Positions 55,382 to 64,000 of a stretch of 64,000 nucleotides of DNA are shown in pieces. The position numbers and the translations under genes were made by a program. Source of the DNA: Bemisia tabaci (Eukaryota; Arthropoda; Insecta; Hemiptera; Aleyrodidae); NCBI RefSeq assembly GCF_918797505.1, contig NC_092796.1, forward strand, positions 56,698,851-56,762,850, in the 5' to 3' direction. The notes under the pieces were generated by a model that was not told the origin of the DNA, did no database searches, and worked only from the letters and a program-made list of their open reading frames with translations. Every line of letters begins with the position of its first letter. The first letter of the stretch is position 1.

Positions 55382-56032
55382 TGAACCAAATCTTCTGCTA
55401 TCGAATACGAAAAATCATGGAGAATTTAAGTTTTATGTTGACCAGTTTCTCGAAAGAAAAATACAATTTCTAAGGAAGTCTACAACCTCGCAAAAGGAGA
55501 AACCATCGTCTCTCATTTTGCCAAAAATATGTATGTATAAAATTGAAGGCATTATGACTGGCCTCTCTCAACTTTTATTCGTATGTAACGATAAACAATG
55601 GGACGCGTTTGCTACGGCGCCTTGATACAACTATACAACCTCGACGAATGTCCGTATTGCGTTCAAAAAATTGAAGGCGTTTTGACCTCCTACGCATAAT
55701 ACCTGTAGTTGATTCGATCAACAAACGCGTTGGTCGGCGGTGACGGGGACTTGATGCATTTCTTTAAACTTGATGGATGTCCGTATCGCACCGCCCGAGG
55801 TGCGAAACCACGTATCTCCATTGCGGTGTTTCAACATTTCCGTCCTTAATTCATCTCTTCCATGAGAAACAATCCAAATTTACGACTTTAAATTTTGAAC
55901 CAAATCTTCTGCTATCGAATACGAAAGATCATGGAGACTTTAAGTTTTATGTTGACCAGCTTCTCGAAAGAAAAATACAATTTCTAAGGAAGTCTGCAAC
56001 CTCGCAAAAGGAGAAACCCTCGTCACATTTAC
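55382..56032. repeat. Direct segmental duplication, ~130 bp, spacing ~516 bp
   Basis: 55385-55512 and about 55899-56028 are nearly identical (ACCAAATCTTCTGCTATCGA, AGAAAAATACAATTTCTAAG). Frames through both copies look alike for that reason. Confidence 0.88.
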
Positions 56033-56249
56033 ATTCGTATCCAAAATTTTTCGGCTGGATTCGGTTTTTTTTTTATTATTATTATCCCAGAATTGAGAAC
56101 TTTTTAAGATCTTTTATGCTATGGCATTCAGTGAATCAGCATATAATATGTAATTTTAAATCAGAAAATGCACTAAAACTGACCCAAGCATTTATGTACC
56201 CGAAAACCTAGAGTAGATTCAGTACCTGACCTATACAAAATTTCATGAA

Positions 56250-56720
56250 GGAGGAGGAGGAGGAGGGGGGGGGGGGGCTACGCGGCGCGGCGGACCTACG
56301 ATTTGTAATTAATTTTGAACCCTTTAATTATGGGGCAAAAAACTCTGTTTTGACTCCTCATCCCTGTACAAGGTGGTCGAAGTAGGTCTACTCTACATTG
56401 CAATTTTTGAAAATACCTTGGAGCCTCTCAGTAACAGAGTGAATTTCTCGCTTATAATACAATGTTGCCTTCCAGCAAAGGATACATAGGACCCTCATTG
56501 TGCAATTAGTTCTCAAAATATCAGGAAAAATTGATAACTGATTGTGAGTTAAATGTTGTGACCAAAGCACTATAGAGCTATACGTATACACTATAGCATC
56601 GCCGCCGCCGTGCCGCCGCTGCCCCTCCCCCCCCCTTCTTTCAGGCCAACGCTCACGTCCACATCGGAGGGGGAAGGGGGGAAGGAGCGAAGGACTTACG
56701 GGACTGATGATGATAATGCT
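56250..56720. other. Low-complexity GC-rich stretch, no gene
   Basis: Runs of G and C and GCC/GCCGCC repeats near 56598-56640. No exon seen. Confidence 0.55.
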
Positions 56721-56993
56721 CCCCTCATTTCGTACTGTATTACATCCTCATTCTCTTTCTGAGAACGGCTTCCTCGTCATTTATTGTTGACGTTTTCTTC
56801 TTGATCTTAATAATACAACGTATAATGTACAAAATACAAGAAACAATTTATAATTAGCGGCAGGCGGGAGGGGGTGGGCGGGCTCAACGAATGGCGGTAT
56901 TTTTGTTCCACTGTTCCCGCTCAAAAACAGCTGACGATTCGCAGCAATCAGCTGACGACCTCGAAGCGCGCGCAACTGAATGGAAAACGAGAG

Positions 56994-57057
56994 CCAATCA
57001 TGGGTGTTTATTGCGATTCAGTAATACCGATCTATCGAAATGAACTGTGCCCATTGG
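56994..57057. promoter_or_regulatory. Inverted pair of CCAAT boxes
   Basis: CCAAT at 56994-56998 within GAGAGCCAATC and ATTGG at 57053-57057 within CCATTGGCTCTCG; the two 10-bp contexts are inverse copies. NF-Y-type sites occur in vertebrate RRM2 promoters; a role here is inferred. Confidence 0.5.
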
Positions 57058-57151
57058 CTCTCGCCCCCACTTCGTGCACGGATTTAAGTGCAGGTGTTTT
57101 TTTTTTGCTCATCCGGCGTGTCAACTGTCAATTTAGCATAACCGAAACGAC

Positions 57152-57159
57152 TTTCCCGC
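57152..57159 (+). promoter_or_regulatory. E2F-type site TTTCCCGC
   Basis: An exact match to the TTTSSCGC consensus 142 bp upstream of the RNR start codon, followed by G (TTTCCCGCG). Confidence 0.6.
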
Positions 57160-57300
57160 GTTATTTCGGCCGTCCATTGTAGTTTGTCAGCATCTTTTCT
57201 TCTTTTCGCCATTTCGTCCGCCTCCTAGGAACTAAGGCCACCTTCCGTTAGTTAATATCTCATATCATATTCTTCAGTGGTTTTTTAAGTTTTTTTCATC

Positions 57301-57363
57301 ATGGCCACCCTTATCAGCAACAAAGAAAACATCCATGGATTAACGAAACTGTCTTTGAAAGAT
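57301..57363 (+). CDS. RnrS: RnrS exon 1: start and KEN box
   Basis: ATG at 57301 (ATCATGGCC), 21 residues with NKENIHG; phase 0, donor GTAAGTTC. The N-terminal region of R2 proteins is divergent, so the start rests on context, frame and the KEN box. Confidence 0.88.
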
Positions 57364-60300
57364 GTAAGTTCGCCTTCCTATTCTTGCTCATCAACTTGCT
57401 CAATATTCCAGCTCCCATCTCTTTCTCACCTTTCGAGCTCATTATACTTGTCAAGCATTTATTCAAAGCACTCATACCATGTGTGCGCCTTTTAGATTCC
57501 ACTGGGATTAGAAGCGCCAGGACTTGCTTCGAGTAGTTATGCAACTAGGTGTCATGGTGGTTCTAAAGGAGCACCATTTCCTAGTATTTGTAGTCCCCGA
57601 GAGTTCCTTGTCAGAATTCTAGTTACTGAGATTAGTATACTGCTCTATACAATAATCTTGCCTAGTTTCACCAAGGGTATGGCCCTCTCGATCAGGGCAC
57701 CGCGCAGTCCATGGAAGTTCCAAATCATCACAGGCCCCAATGAAGCTAAATTAATGACACGCTCTATCTAACAGTCCCAAACGAAACCCAACTGGAGGGA
57801 AAAGGTGTTAACTCGCAACTGCTTGAATAGTTGAGAAGGCGACCTGTGATGGAACAGGTCATGTTCTAACAAAGAGCCTCGCCAAAATCATTGGTTATCA
57901 TGGATTTTTGTGACCAACTGGGAAGTTCCAACTTGTCGGTGTGGGTTTCAACCATTGCTGCGAGTAATACAAATGTACCCGCAATATTCCTGATGAGCTG
58001 CCAAGAATTCCTGTCAGTTTTGCTTAATCTAACATCACTTGTTTTAAATGTGGCTAACAACCACATTTAAGTACACATTGGCTCATTTAGAACCAACAGA
58101 AATTATTTAATCTTCAAACCAACTTAAGTTAAGCTGAATTTGTGAAACTAGTCATCATTAGCAAAATCTATTCATTAAGGTGATTCAATAGACGCCATAT
58201 TGTGTGTCAGAACGGCATGCGCTATATCGCATCCATTGGTTCCATTTTTTCAGCTACTTGTCATTTTTCTCCAATTTTGAGATTGCAATTCTGTTGTCTG
58301 GAGACTAAAGCACTCACTTACCAATTTTTACGAAGAAATTCAACGCAATAATGGCGTCGTTTTTTTAGAGAGAAAACATCGCATTAGATACGGATATCGA
58401 AACTGCACTCGAATGCGATATTTTCTCTCTAAAAAAACCACGCCTTTATTACGTTGAATTTCTTTGTTAAAATTGGTAAGTGAGTGCTTTAGTCTCCTGA
58501 CAACAGAATTGCGATCTCAAAATTGGAGAGAAATGACGAGTACCTGAAAAAATGGAACCAATTGATGCGATATATCGCATGCCGTTCTGACACAAAATGT
58601 GGCATCCATCGAATCACCTTAATCCTTCGAGGAAAGTCATCGGTCAAGAACAAGAAGTTCCATGTTGGTTTTAGGTTACGCAACGTTGTGCCTGTAACAG
58701 CTCAACATGTCATTATTGGCCAGCACTAAAAGTTCCAATTTTGTAAGTAGAGGTTAGTGTTATCAGTGATTTCAAAGTCACGTAATTCTCATCCTTCCCT
58801 ATTTTCAATTTTCAGGATTTGTCGCAAGAAAAGCATCAACCATTCTCAGAGCATAACAAGAATATCACCAACACGAACCTAAAATCTCAAAATGTAAGTT
58901 CTCTCTGTGTATATTTACTTTTAGGACACTCCAGTATTTTTCATCTCTCCCAAATATGTGTTATCTTGTTGATGTCTTGTTTGATAAAAAGCCAAAGCCG
59001 TCAGTGATTTGTCAAAATGAGCAACGATCTGATATGACCCATTTGCCTACAACTGTTAGTTACCAAGTTTGGAACCTCTCTATAGACATTGTTCAATTCC
59101 TGTTAGGTACTAAGTAAGTTCCTCTTCTTACACATTTTCTAGCCCATAGATTTATCGTCACGTCCTTAAAATACCATTAAGAACCCAAGCATCACCTGAC
59201 AAGTATCTCTCATGCTCCAGGGTTTGTGATTCTTTAAAAAGGTCTTAAACACACTTGGATTTTTCTAGAATTTGAAGCCCCTGGGTACCTTAGAATTTTG
59301 AAAATTTGCTCTTATTTTTCAAACAGATCTTAAATGTTTCATCTGCGGGTTATTTTATTTTTGTTTATTTGAACAAGATCTTTTCTCCCTGTAAATTAAA
59401 ATCTTCTCAATCATCAAATAGTGTTGTCTGTACATCATATATTTGCTTCCTCATGTACAGGAAGGAAAAAACGAAGGCACAGAAAGAGAATAGTGCCACT
59501 TTCAAGGCATGCTTTAATGTCTTTAAAATGGTTTTGCACATCCATGAAAGCATTTGAAAAATGCAGAAGCGTTTATAAGATCCTTGACACACCTTGAAAA
59601 GTCCTCTATATCCTAGTTTGGATTCTGGCTTCAAAAATTTATCTTACATTCCATGTCTTTGTTCGCGCAATTATGTTAATCTTGGTGCAATTCAAGATAA
59701 TTATACTGATCTCATTTTTCTCTCTGACTTTTTAACAAATTTCAGGGCCATATCAAAGAAGATAAATCCAGGAGCAACATGTTTGACCCATCCATAGAAC
59801 CTCTGCTCAAAGACAACCCCAGAAGATTCGTCATTTTCCCAATTGAGTTTCATGACATCTGGCAAATGTACAAGAAAGCTGAAGCCTCGTTCTGGACTGC
59901 TGAAGAAGTAGACCTATCCAAGGTAACAAACATTTTATTTTATCATCTCGCTTCATGAAGAATTAAAAACCTGTGGTATCACACCCCTCTATAGGTTCCT
60001 TAAATCTAATTTCCCTCTAATGCTGAAGCAAATTGGTAATACTTACATAACCAATATTGGCGAAAGTTCCCATCTAGTAGGAGGCAAAGTATCAGTAGTG
60101 AAAGTCAGCCCAGCAGAGCAATTATGCTTGTTGGAAGATTTGGTTAGAATGATATTATGTAACTTCATAACGAGTTTAACCTAGCCAACATCATCAAATT
60201 CTTGCTCTCCTTTAATCAAACCATCATATATTTGATTTCTTAAATATTTTATAAATTATGTATGTATTATGAAGTAAACTAGTGCTTTTTCAAAGTTAAA

Positions 60301-62627
60301 TCAACAGCCATCAAGGTGTAAAAATTCTACCTCCTCTTTAAAAACCCGAAGAGGACAGCAAATAATGGTTGAGAAAGTTTGAAACTACCCAAGTTGACAG
60401 TAATAATCTGAAGAACTAATTCTTAGTTTGTTAAAATTATTAGAGTAAGAACATGAAGTAGTCATCATCTAGTTTCTTCCATCTTTTTTATCTGATGTTT
60501 TTATTGTCCTATTTCCCCTTGGAATTTTCAATTGCTAATGTTTTTTTGCAGGATCTTGCAGATTGGGAAAAATTAAAACCGGACGAGAAACATTTTATTT
60601 CGCATGTACTTGCATTTTTTGCTGCCTCGGATGGTATTGTGAATGAAAACCTGGTAGAAAGATTCAGTCAAGAGGTTCAAGTAACGGAAGCACGTTGTTT
60701 CTATGGCTTCCAAATAGCAATGGAGAATGTCCACTCTGAAATGTATAGTTTACTCATCGACACTTACATTAGAGATCCCAAAGAACGGTAACTGCTTTAT
60801 CCTTCATTCAATGATGTTTTTAATTTCTCTATAGGTTAAACTGATGCATCTCAAAGCTATTGATTAATTAAATTATTTTCCAATGGGACGCATCCTTCTT
60901 GCACAAACTGGAGATCATAAGTTGGCTCATCGGTTACTCTTACAAGTAATTGGCCTGGTAACTTTCGTAAGGGAACAGTCAATGACTGCACCAAATGAGC
61001 CTATTTGTGAGCTCTAGTTTGTGCATGGACAAATAACCTGTCAGACATTATTCTATTTTGTTCCTCAATCCAGCTAAATTTTACTAGGAGTTCATTGTAA
61101 CAAGAGATGGCTGACTTGAGCCCTTAACAAGGCCTTGTGTTTTTTTCAATGAAGTGAGGAGTGGCTTTTTGTGCCCAAGAAGTCTTATGTAACAATTGCC
61201 CGCATATCTCGTGCAAAGTTGATCTTGGACAATTTATCTGTTTTAGTAATTGAGACTGTCAAAACCTTCGGAGACCTATTCCAAAAATTGTGATGTTTCC
61301 GAACTTCAGGTGTTTCCATTTTGTCCAAGATGTCTCTCAAATCAAAGTAATCTTAGTCCCTCAGGATTCAAATTTTTGCGATTAGTCGAAATTTTTGCTG
61401 TTGTATTCCTTATTCCATTGTGATACTCAAGATTCCATCCATGTGTGAACGAATTTTTCAGCGAGTACTTGTTCAATGCCATTGAAACAATGCCTTGTGT
61501 AAAGAGGAAAGCAGACTGGGCCATGAAATGGATCGCTGATGATGCATCAAGCTTCGCCGAACGAGTGATTGCATTTGCTGCTGTGGAAGGAATCTTCTTC
61601 TCTGGCAGTTTTGCCTCCATTTTCTGGCTGAAGAAAAGGGGTTTGATGCCTGGCCTCACTTTCAGCAATGAACTAATTTCTCGAGATGAAGTGAGCGTCT
61701 TTTTTTTCTCATAACCTCTCTTCTTAGATTTTACATAATTATCTCAATCGCGCAGCTTACTATTATATGCTTTTGTTTCTATCGTTTGAACTTAATGAAA
61801 TTGAATTTCAACTCCAATTTTTTTCCCTTTTCTCCAATTATTTTTCTATTGCTGCAACGTCATATAGTTTACAATCATCCTTCTTGTCATAATTTTTTCT
61901 CTTATTCTACTCTCTGTGCATTTTTTCTCATGAACTGCGGGCCTCCACTACAAAGTAGCTGCTCGGTGCGGGTTTTTGAAAATTTTGTCTACTATTGTGA
62001 AATTTTAGTGTAATACAATTTATGGGTAGCTCCATCATAGTCACTGCTCCAATGGAAGCTACGAAAGGTCTCTGTGAGATTTCCACAATAAATCATAAAA
62101 ACTCTGAAAGGAGAGACTCCCCCCCCCCCCCCCCCCGAAATTTCAAGTATAATATTTACACTCCATACTGATTTGTTGGCTCAATAAGGCATGAAATTTT
62201 CAATAGCAGTTAACAGAATTACTGATGAGAGGTTTGTCTAAAAAAAAAAATAAATGCCCTCCCTCTCTCCTTCGATATCCACCATAGTTCACCATAGTGG
62301 GCGCATGAAATTTAAAAATTCTCAAATTATTACCATGCCACTGCCATTTGCCAGTCCTGCATTTGTTTTATTTTGTGCTGACACGCTCCATTCATTATTT
62401 TTGTTCAGGGTCTCCACTGTGATTTCGCGTGCCTGATGTTCAAACACATCATTCAAAAACCCAGTGAAGATAGAGTTAAGGAAATCATAATGGACGCAGT
62501 GAAGATTGAACAAGAGTTTCTTACCGAGGCTTTGCCAGTTGCCATGATTGGAATGAATGGGACTCTGATGAAGCAGTATATTGAATTCGTGGCTGACCGG
62601 CTTCTTGTCGAATTGGGTTGTATGAAG
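57301..62627 (+). CDS. RnrS: Ribonucleoside-diphosphate reductase small subunit (5' six exons; 3' end beyond window)
   Basis: Makes the diiron-tyrosyl radical used by class I ribonucleotide reductase to turn ribonucleoside diphosphates into deoxy forms. Exons 57301-57363, 58816-58893, 59746-59922, 60552-60787, 61462-61690 and 62409-62627 join in phase into 334 residues; about 50 C-terminal residues, including the tail that binds the large subunit, lie past the right edge. Visible motifs: [65 protein letters not shown]. Iron ligands are D133, E164, H167, E227, E261 and H264 and the radical tyrosine is Y171, by alignment with mouse R2 D139, E170, H173, E233, E267, H270, Y177. KEN at 8-10 suits cell-cycle degradation. 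Identification is secure. Confidence 0.97.
58175..58622. mobile_element. Long foldback element in RnrS intron 1
   Basis: ~190-bp arms: left TTAAGGTGATTCAATAGACG, right CATCGAATCACCTTAA; inner arms TTTTTTTAGAGAGAAAACAT and ATTTTCTCTCTAAAAAAACC. About 448 bp. Frames through it mirror each other. Confidence 0.9.
58816..58893 (+). CDS. RnrS: RnrS exon 2: variable N-terminal segment
   Basis: Acceptor CAATTTTCAG, donor GTAAGTTC, phase 0; 26 polar residues. This region is poorly conserved in the family; it is kept because phase and signals fit on both sides. Confidence 0.8.
59746..59922 (+). CDS. RnrS: RnrS exon 3: start of the R2 fold
   Basis: Acceptor AACAAATTTCAG, donor GTAACAAA, phase 0; 59 residues including [20 protein letters not shown] and [11 protein letters not shown]. 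Confidence 0.95.
60552..60787 (+). CDS. RnrS: RnrS exon 4: first iron ligands and radical tyrosine
   Basis: Acceptor TTTTTTTGCAG, donor GTAACTG, phase 0 in and 2 out. It carries D133 in ASDGI and E164, H167 and Y171 in [12 protein letters not shown]. Confidence 0.97.
61462..61690 (+). CDS. RnrS: RnrS exon 5
   Basis: Acceptor GAATTTTTCAG, donor GTGAGCG, phase 2 in and 0 out. It carries E227 in [12 protein letters not shown] and E261 as its final codon. Confidence 0.97.
62120..62137. repeat. C homopolymer
   Basis: About 17 consecutive C in RnrS intron 5. Confidence 0.9.
62409..62627 (+). CDS. RnrS: RnrS exon 6 (last in window)
   Basis: Acceptor TTTTTGTTCAG, donor GTAAGCTC, phase 0; 73 residues starting [15 protein letters not shown] with H264. 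The remaining 1.37 kb of the window shows no further RNR exon. Confidence 0.96.
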
Positions 62628-63131
62628 GTAAGCTCCGAAAAAAATTTAGACCGAATGAATTAAGATTTAAACATTCCCCCGATAGAACTGTGTCATTCAA
62701 AAACTTGCCTGCTCATTGTTTCTAAGAATTGCCTTGTAGACAAATATTGTTCATCGCCTATTGTTGATAGTCTCTCTCTTACTGAAAAGACATGTTTTTA
62801 GCCAAGGATCTTCTTTACATTGGAGGATGGTGACGAAATTTTATGTTTTTGTAGAAAGAAGATTAAGAGTGAAGTTTTCAAGAAAAGAGGAGACTGCATT
62901 TTTCCAAAATCCATGAGTCAATTATCAGTTCAAATTGTGGGACTGATCATGAAAGGTAGCCAAAAACTAGGAATCGTATGGTGAAACGACTAAGAACAAT
63001 GTAGGAATTGCAGAAAAATTAGCAAGAAGTCAGTAAATCCATTTCCAGAAACTAATGAGATCAGCCTCAAATGTGTGGAGAGCTAATGCACCTACCCAAG
63101 GAAACTCACTGTATCGTTTTTAATCCATAGC

Positions 63132-63907
63132 GTACATAGAGTCGTAATGTAAATGGGAGAGCTGATGCCATGTTCTCCTTGACGAGTTCCAAGCCCGGTG
63201 TGCGGGTCACTTTTTCGATACATATTCGATCCTAAATGGCAGTGTGGAATACTGAGTAATTCCATGGCTGGGTCCCCGTGTATCCCAAAGAATCGATTAT
63301 GTATTGAAAAAGTGACCTGGCACTGCACAGGAGTCTCGAAATTCAGGACCTGGGAATGGAGATGTTGCATGCGAGGAATTTGCAATTTGACTGTTGATTC
63401 TAACGTGAAAGTTCGCGAGAAACACAATGGTGCCACTGGTTTTCTCTGAAATCACCTCCCAAGCTCAAAAAAAGCTCTCAAGTTGAGGCCAAAATGGAGG
63501 GGATATCCCACCCTACCTTGAGAGTCCACCTCTACATCAAGACTAACTCTCCATGCAAAGATAGGGAGCAAATACATAGACAGGGCTGCCACTTCATTTG
63601 GGGACTCTAAAACTGAAAACACAGCATCACTGCTAATGTATTTGCTCCCTATCTTTGCAAGGAGAGTTTGTCTTGATGTAGAGGTGGACTCTCCGGGTAG
63701 AATGGGATATCCCCTCCATTTTGGCCTCAACTTGAAAGCTTATTTTGGGCTTGGGAGTTGATTTCAGAGAAAACCAGTGAGACCATCGTGTTCCTCACGA
63801 ACTTTTACATATGAATCAACAGTCAAATCGCAAATTCCTGACACACGCAACATCTCCATTGCTTGAAAGTGGCGCCAGCCCTCCCACTTACATTACGACT
63901 CTATGTT
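63132..63907. mobile_element. ~775-bp foldback element in RnrS intron 6
   Basis: Outer ends CATAGAGTCGTAATGTAAAT and TTACATTACGACTCTATG, then GGAATTTGCAATTTGACTGT and its inverse, then AGGGAGCAAATACATAGACA and its inverse. A relative of 46385-46860. Confidence 0.88.
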
Positions 63908-64000
63908 TTAATCACACCATCAGTAAAATAAATTTTTATTAGCCATTATGCCGAAAATGAAAGTGATAGGTAGTTACTGTTGGCCACACTCTCAATTGCT

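Larger units (their letters stand above)
56880..57300 (+). promoter_or_regulatory. Promoter and 5' untranslated region of the RNR small subunit gene
   Basis: Directly upstream of the start codon and GC-richer than its surroundings. It contains an E2F-type site, two CCAAT boxes in opposite orientation and a second partial GTTCCCGCTC near 56913. RNR small subunit genes in animals are S-phase regulated, so these sites fit. No TATA box is evident; the transcription start was not located. Confidence 0.55.

Noticed and set aside
58489..58729. Overlapping frames on both strands in RnrS intron 1
   Set aside because: They are the two arms of the foldback element read from opposite sides.

Overview
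The window is AT-rich, intron-rich animal nuclear DNA. Genes are split into short exons with GT...AG introns, and the introns and intergenic space are packed with short inverted-repeat DNA transposons (MITEs and foldback elements) and tandem repeats. I see no bacterial-type gene packing, no CRISPR array, no rRNA or confident tRNA gene, and no reverse transcriptase or transposase. The ribonucleotide reductase is clearly metazoan, and the transposon landscape suits an insect. I suspect a hemipteran such as a whitefly, but that is inference from repeat style only.

Three multi-exon genes can be rebuilt from splice sites and reading frame. (1) Plus strand, 5421-20250: nine exons, all phases compatible, encode about 598 residues with a signal peptide, a cysteine-containing ectodomain, one membrane span and a tail carrying two sorting-type motifs. 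I do not recognise the family. (2) Minus strand, 38551 down to 25294: eight phase-consistent exons, plus one or two less certain 5' exons, encode a mostly helical, coiled-coil-like intracellular protein of about 410-430 residues, also unrecognised. It converges tail to tail with gene 1. (3) Plus strand, 57301-62627 and running off the right edge: the first six coding exons (334 residues) of the small subunit of class I ribonucleotide reductase, with all iron ligands, the radical tyrosine and a KEN box. Its upstream region has an E2F-type site and paired CCAAT boxes.

Layout: 1-5.4 kb, nested transposons; 5.4-20.3 kb, gene 1 with MITE-filled introns; 20.3-25 kb, 3' flank and convergent intergenic space; 25.3-38.6 kb, gene 2 with a repeat array and several transposons lying 20-50 bp from splice sites; 39-57 kb, a gene-poor region holding a hAT-like element, GATTTTATCG-rich DNA, nested transposons, two tandem arrays and a segmental duplication; 57-64 kb, the RNR gene.

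The most striking non-genic feature is a near-perfect palindromic module. One copy is a 110-bp inverted repeat with 55-bp arms and no loop. It lies at the centre of a ~930-bp transposon family, also stands alone, and appears degenerate inside an unrelated hAT-like element. The three genes show no evident functional link with each other.
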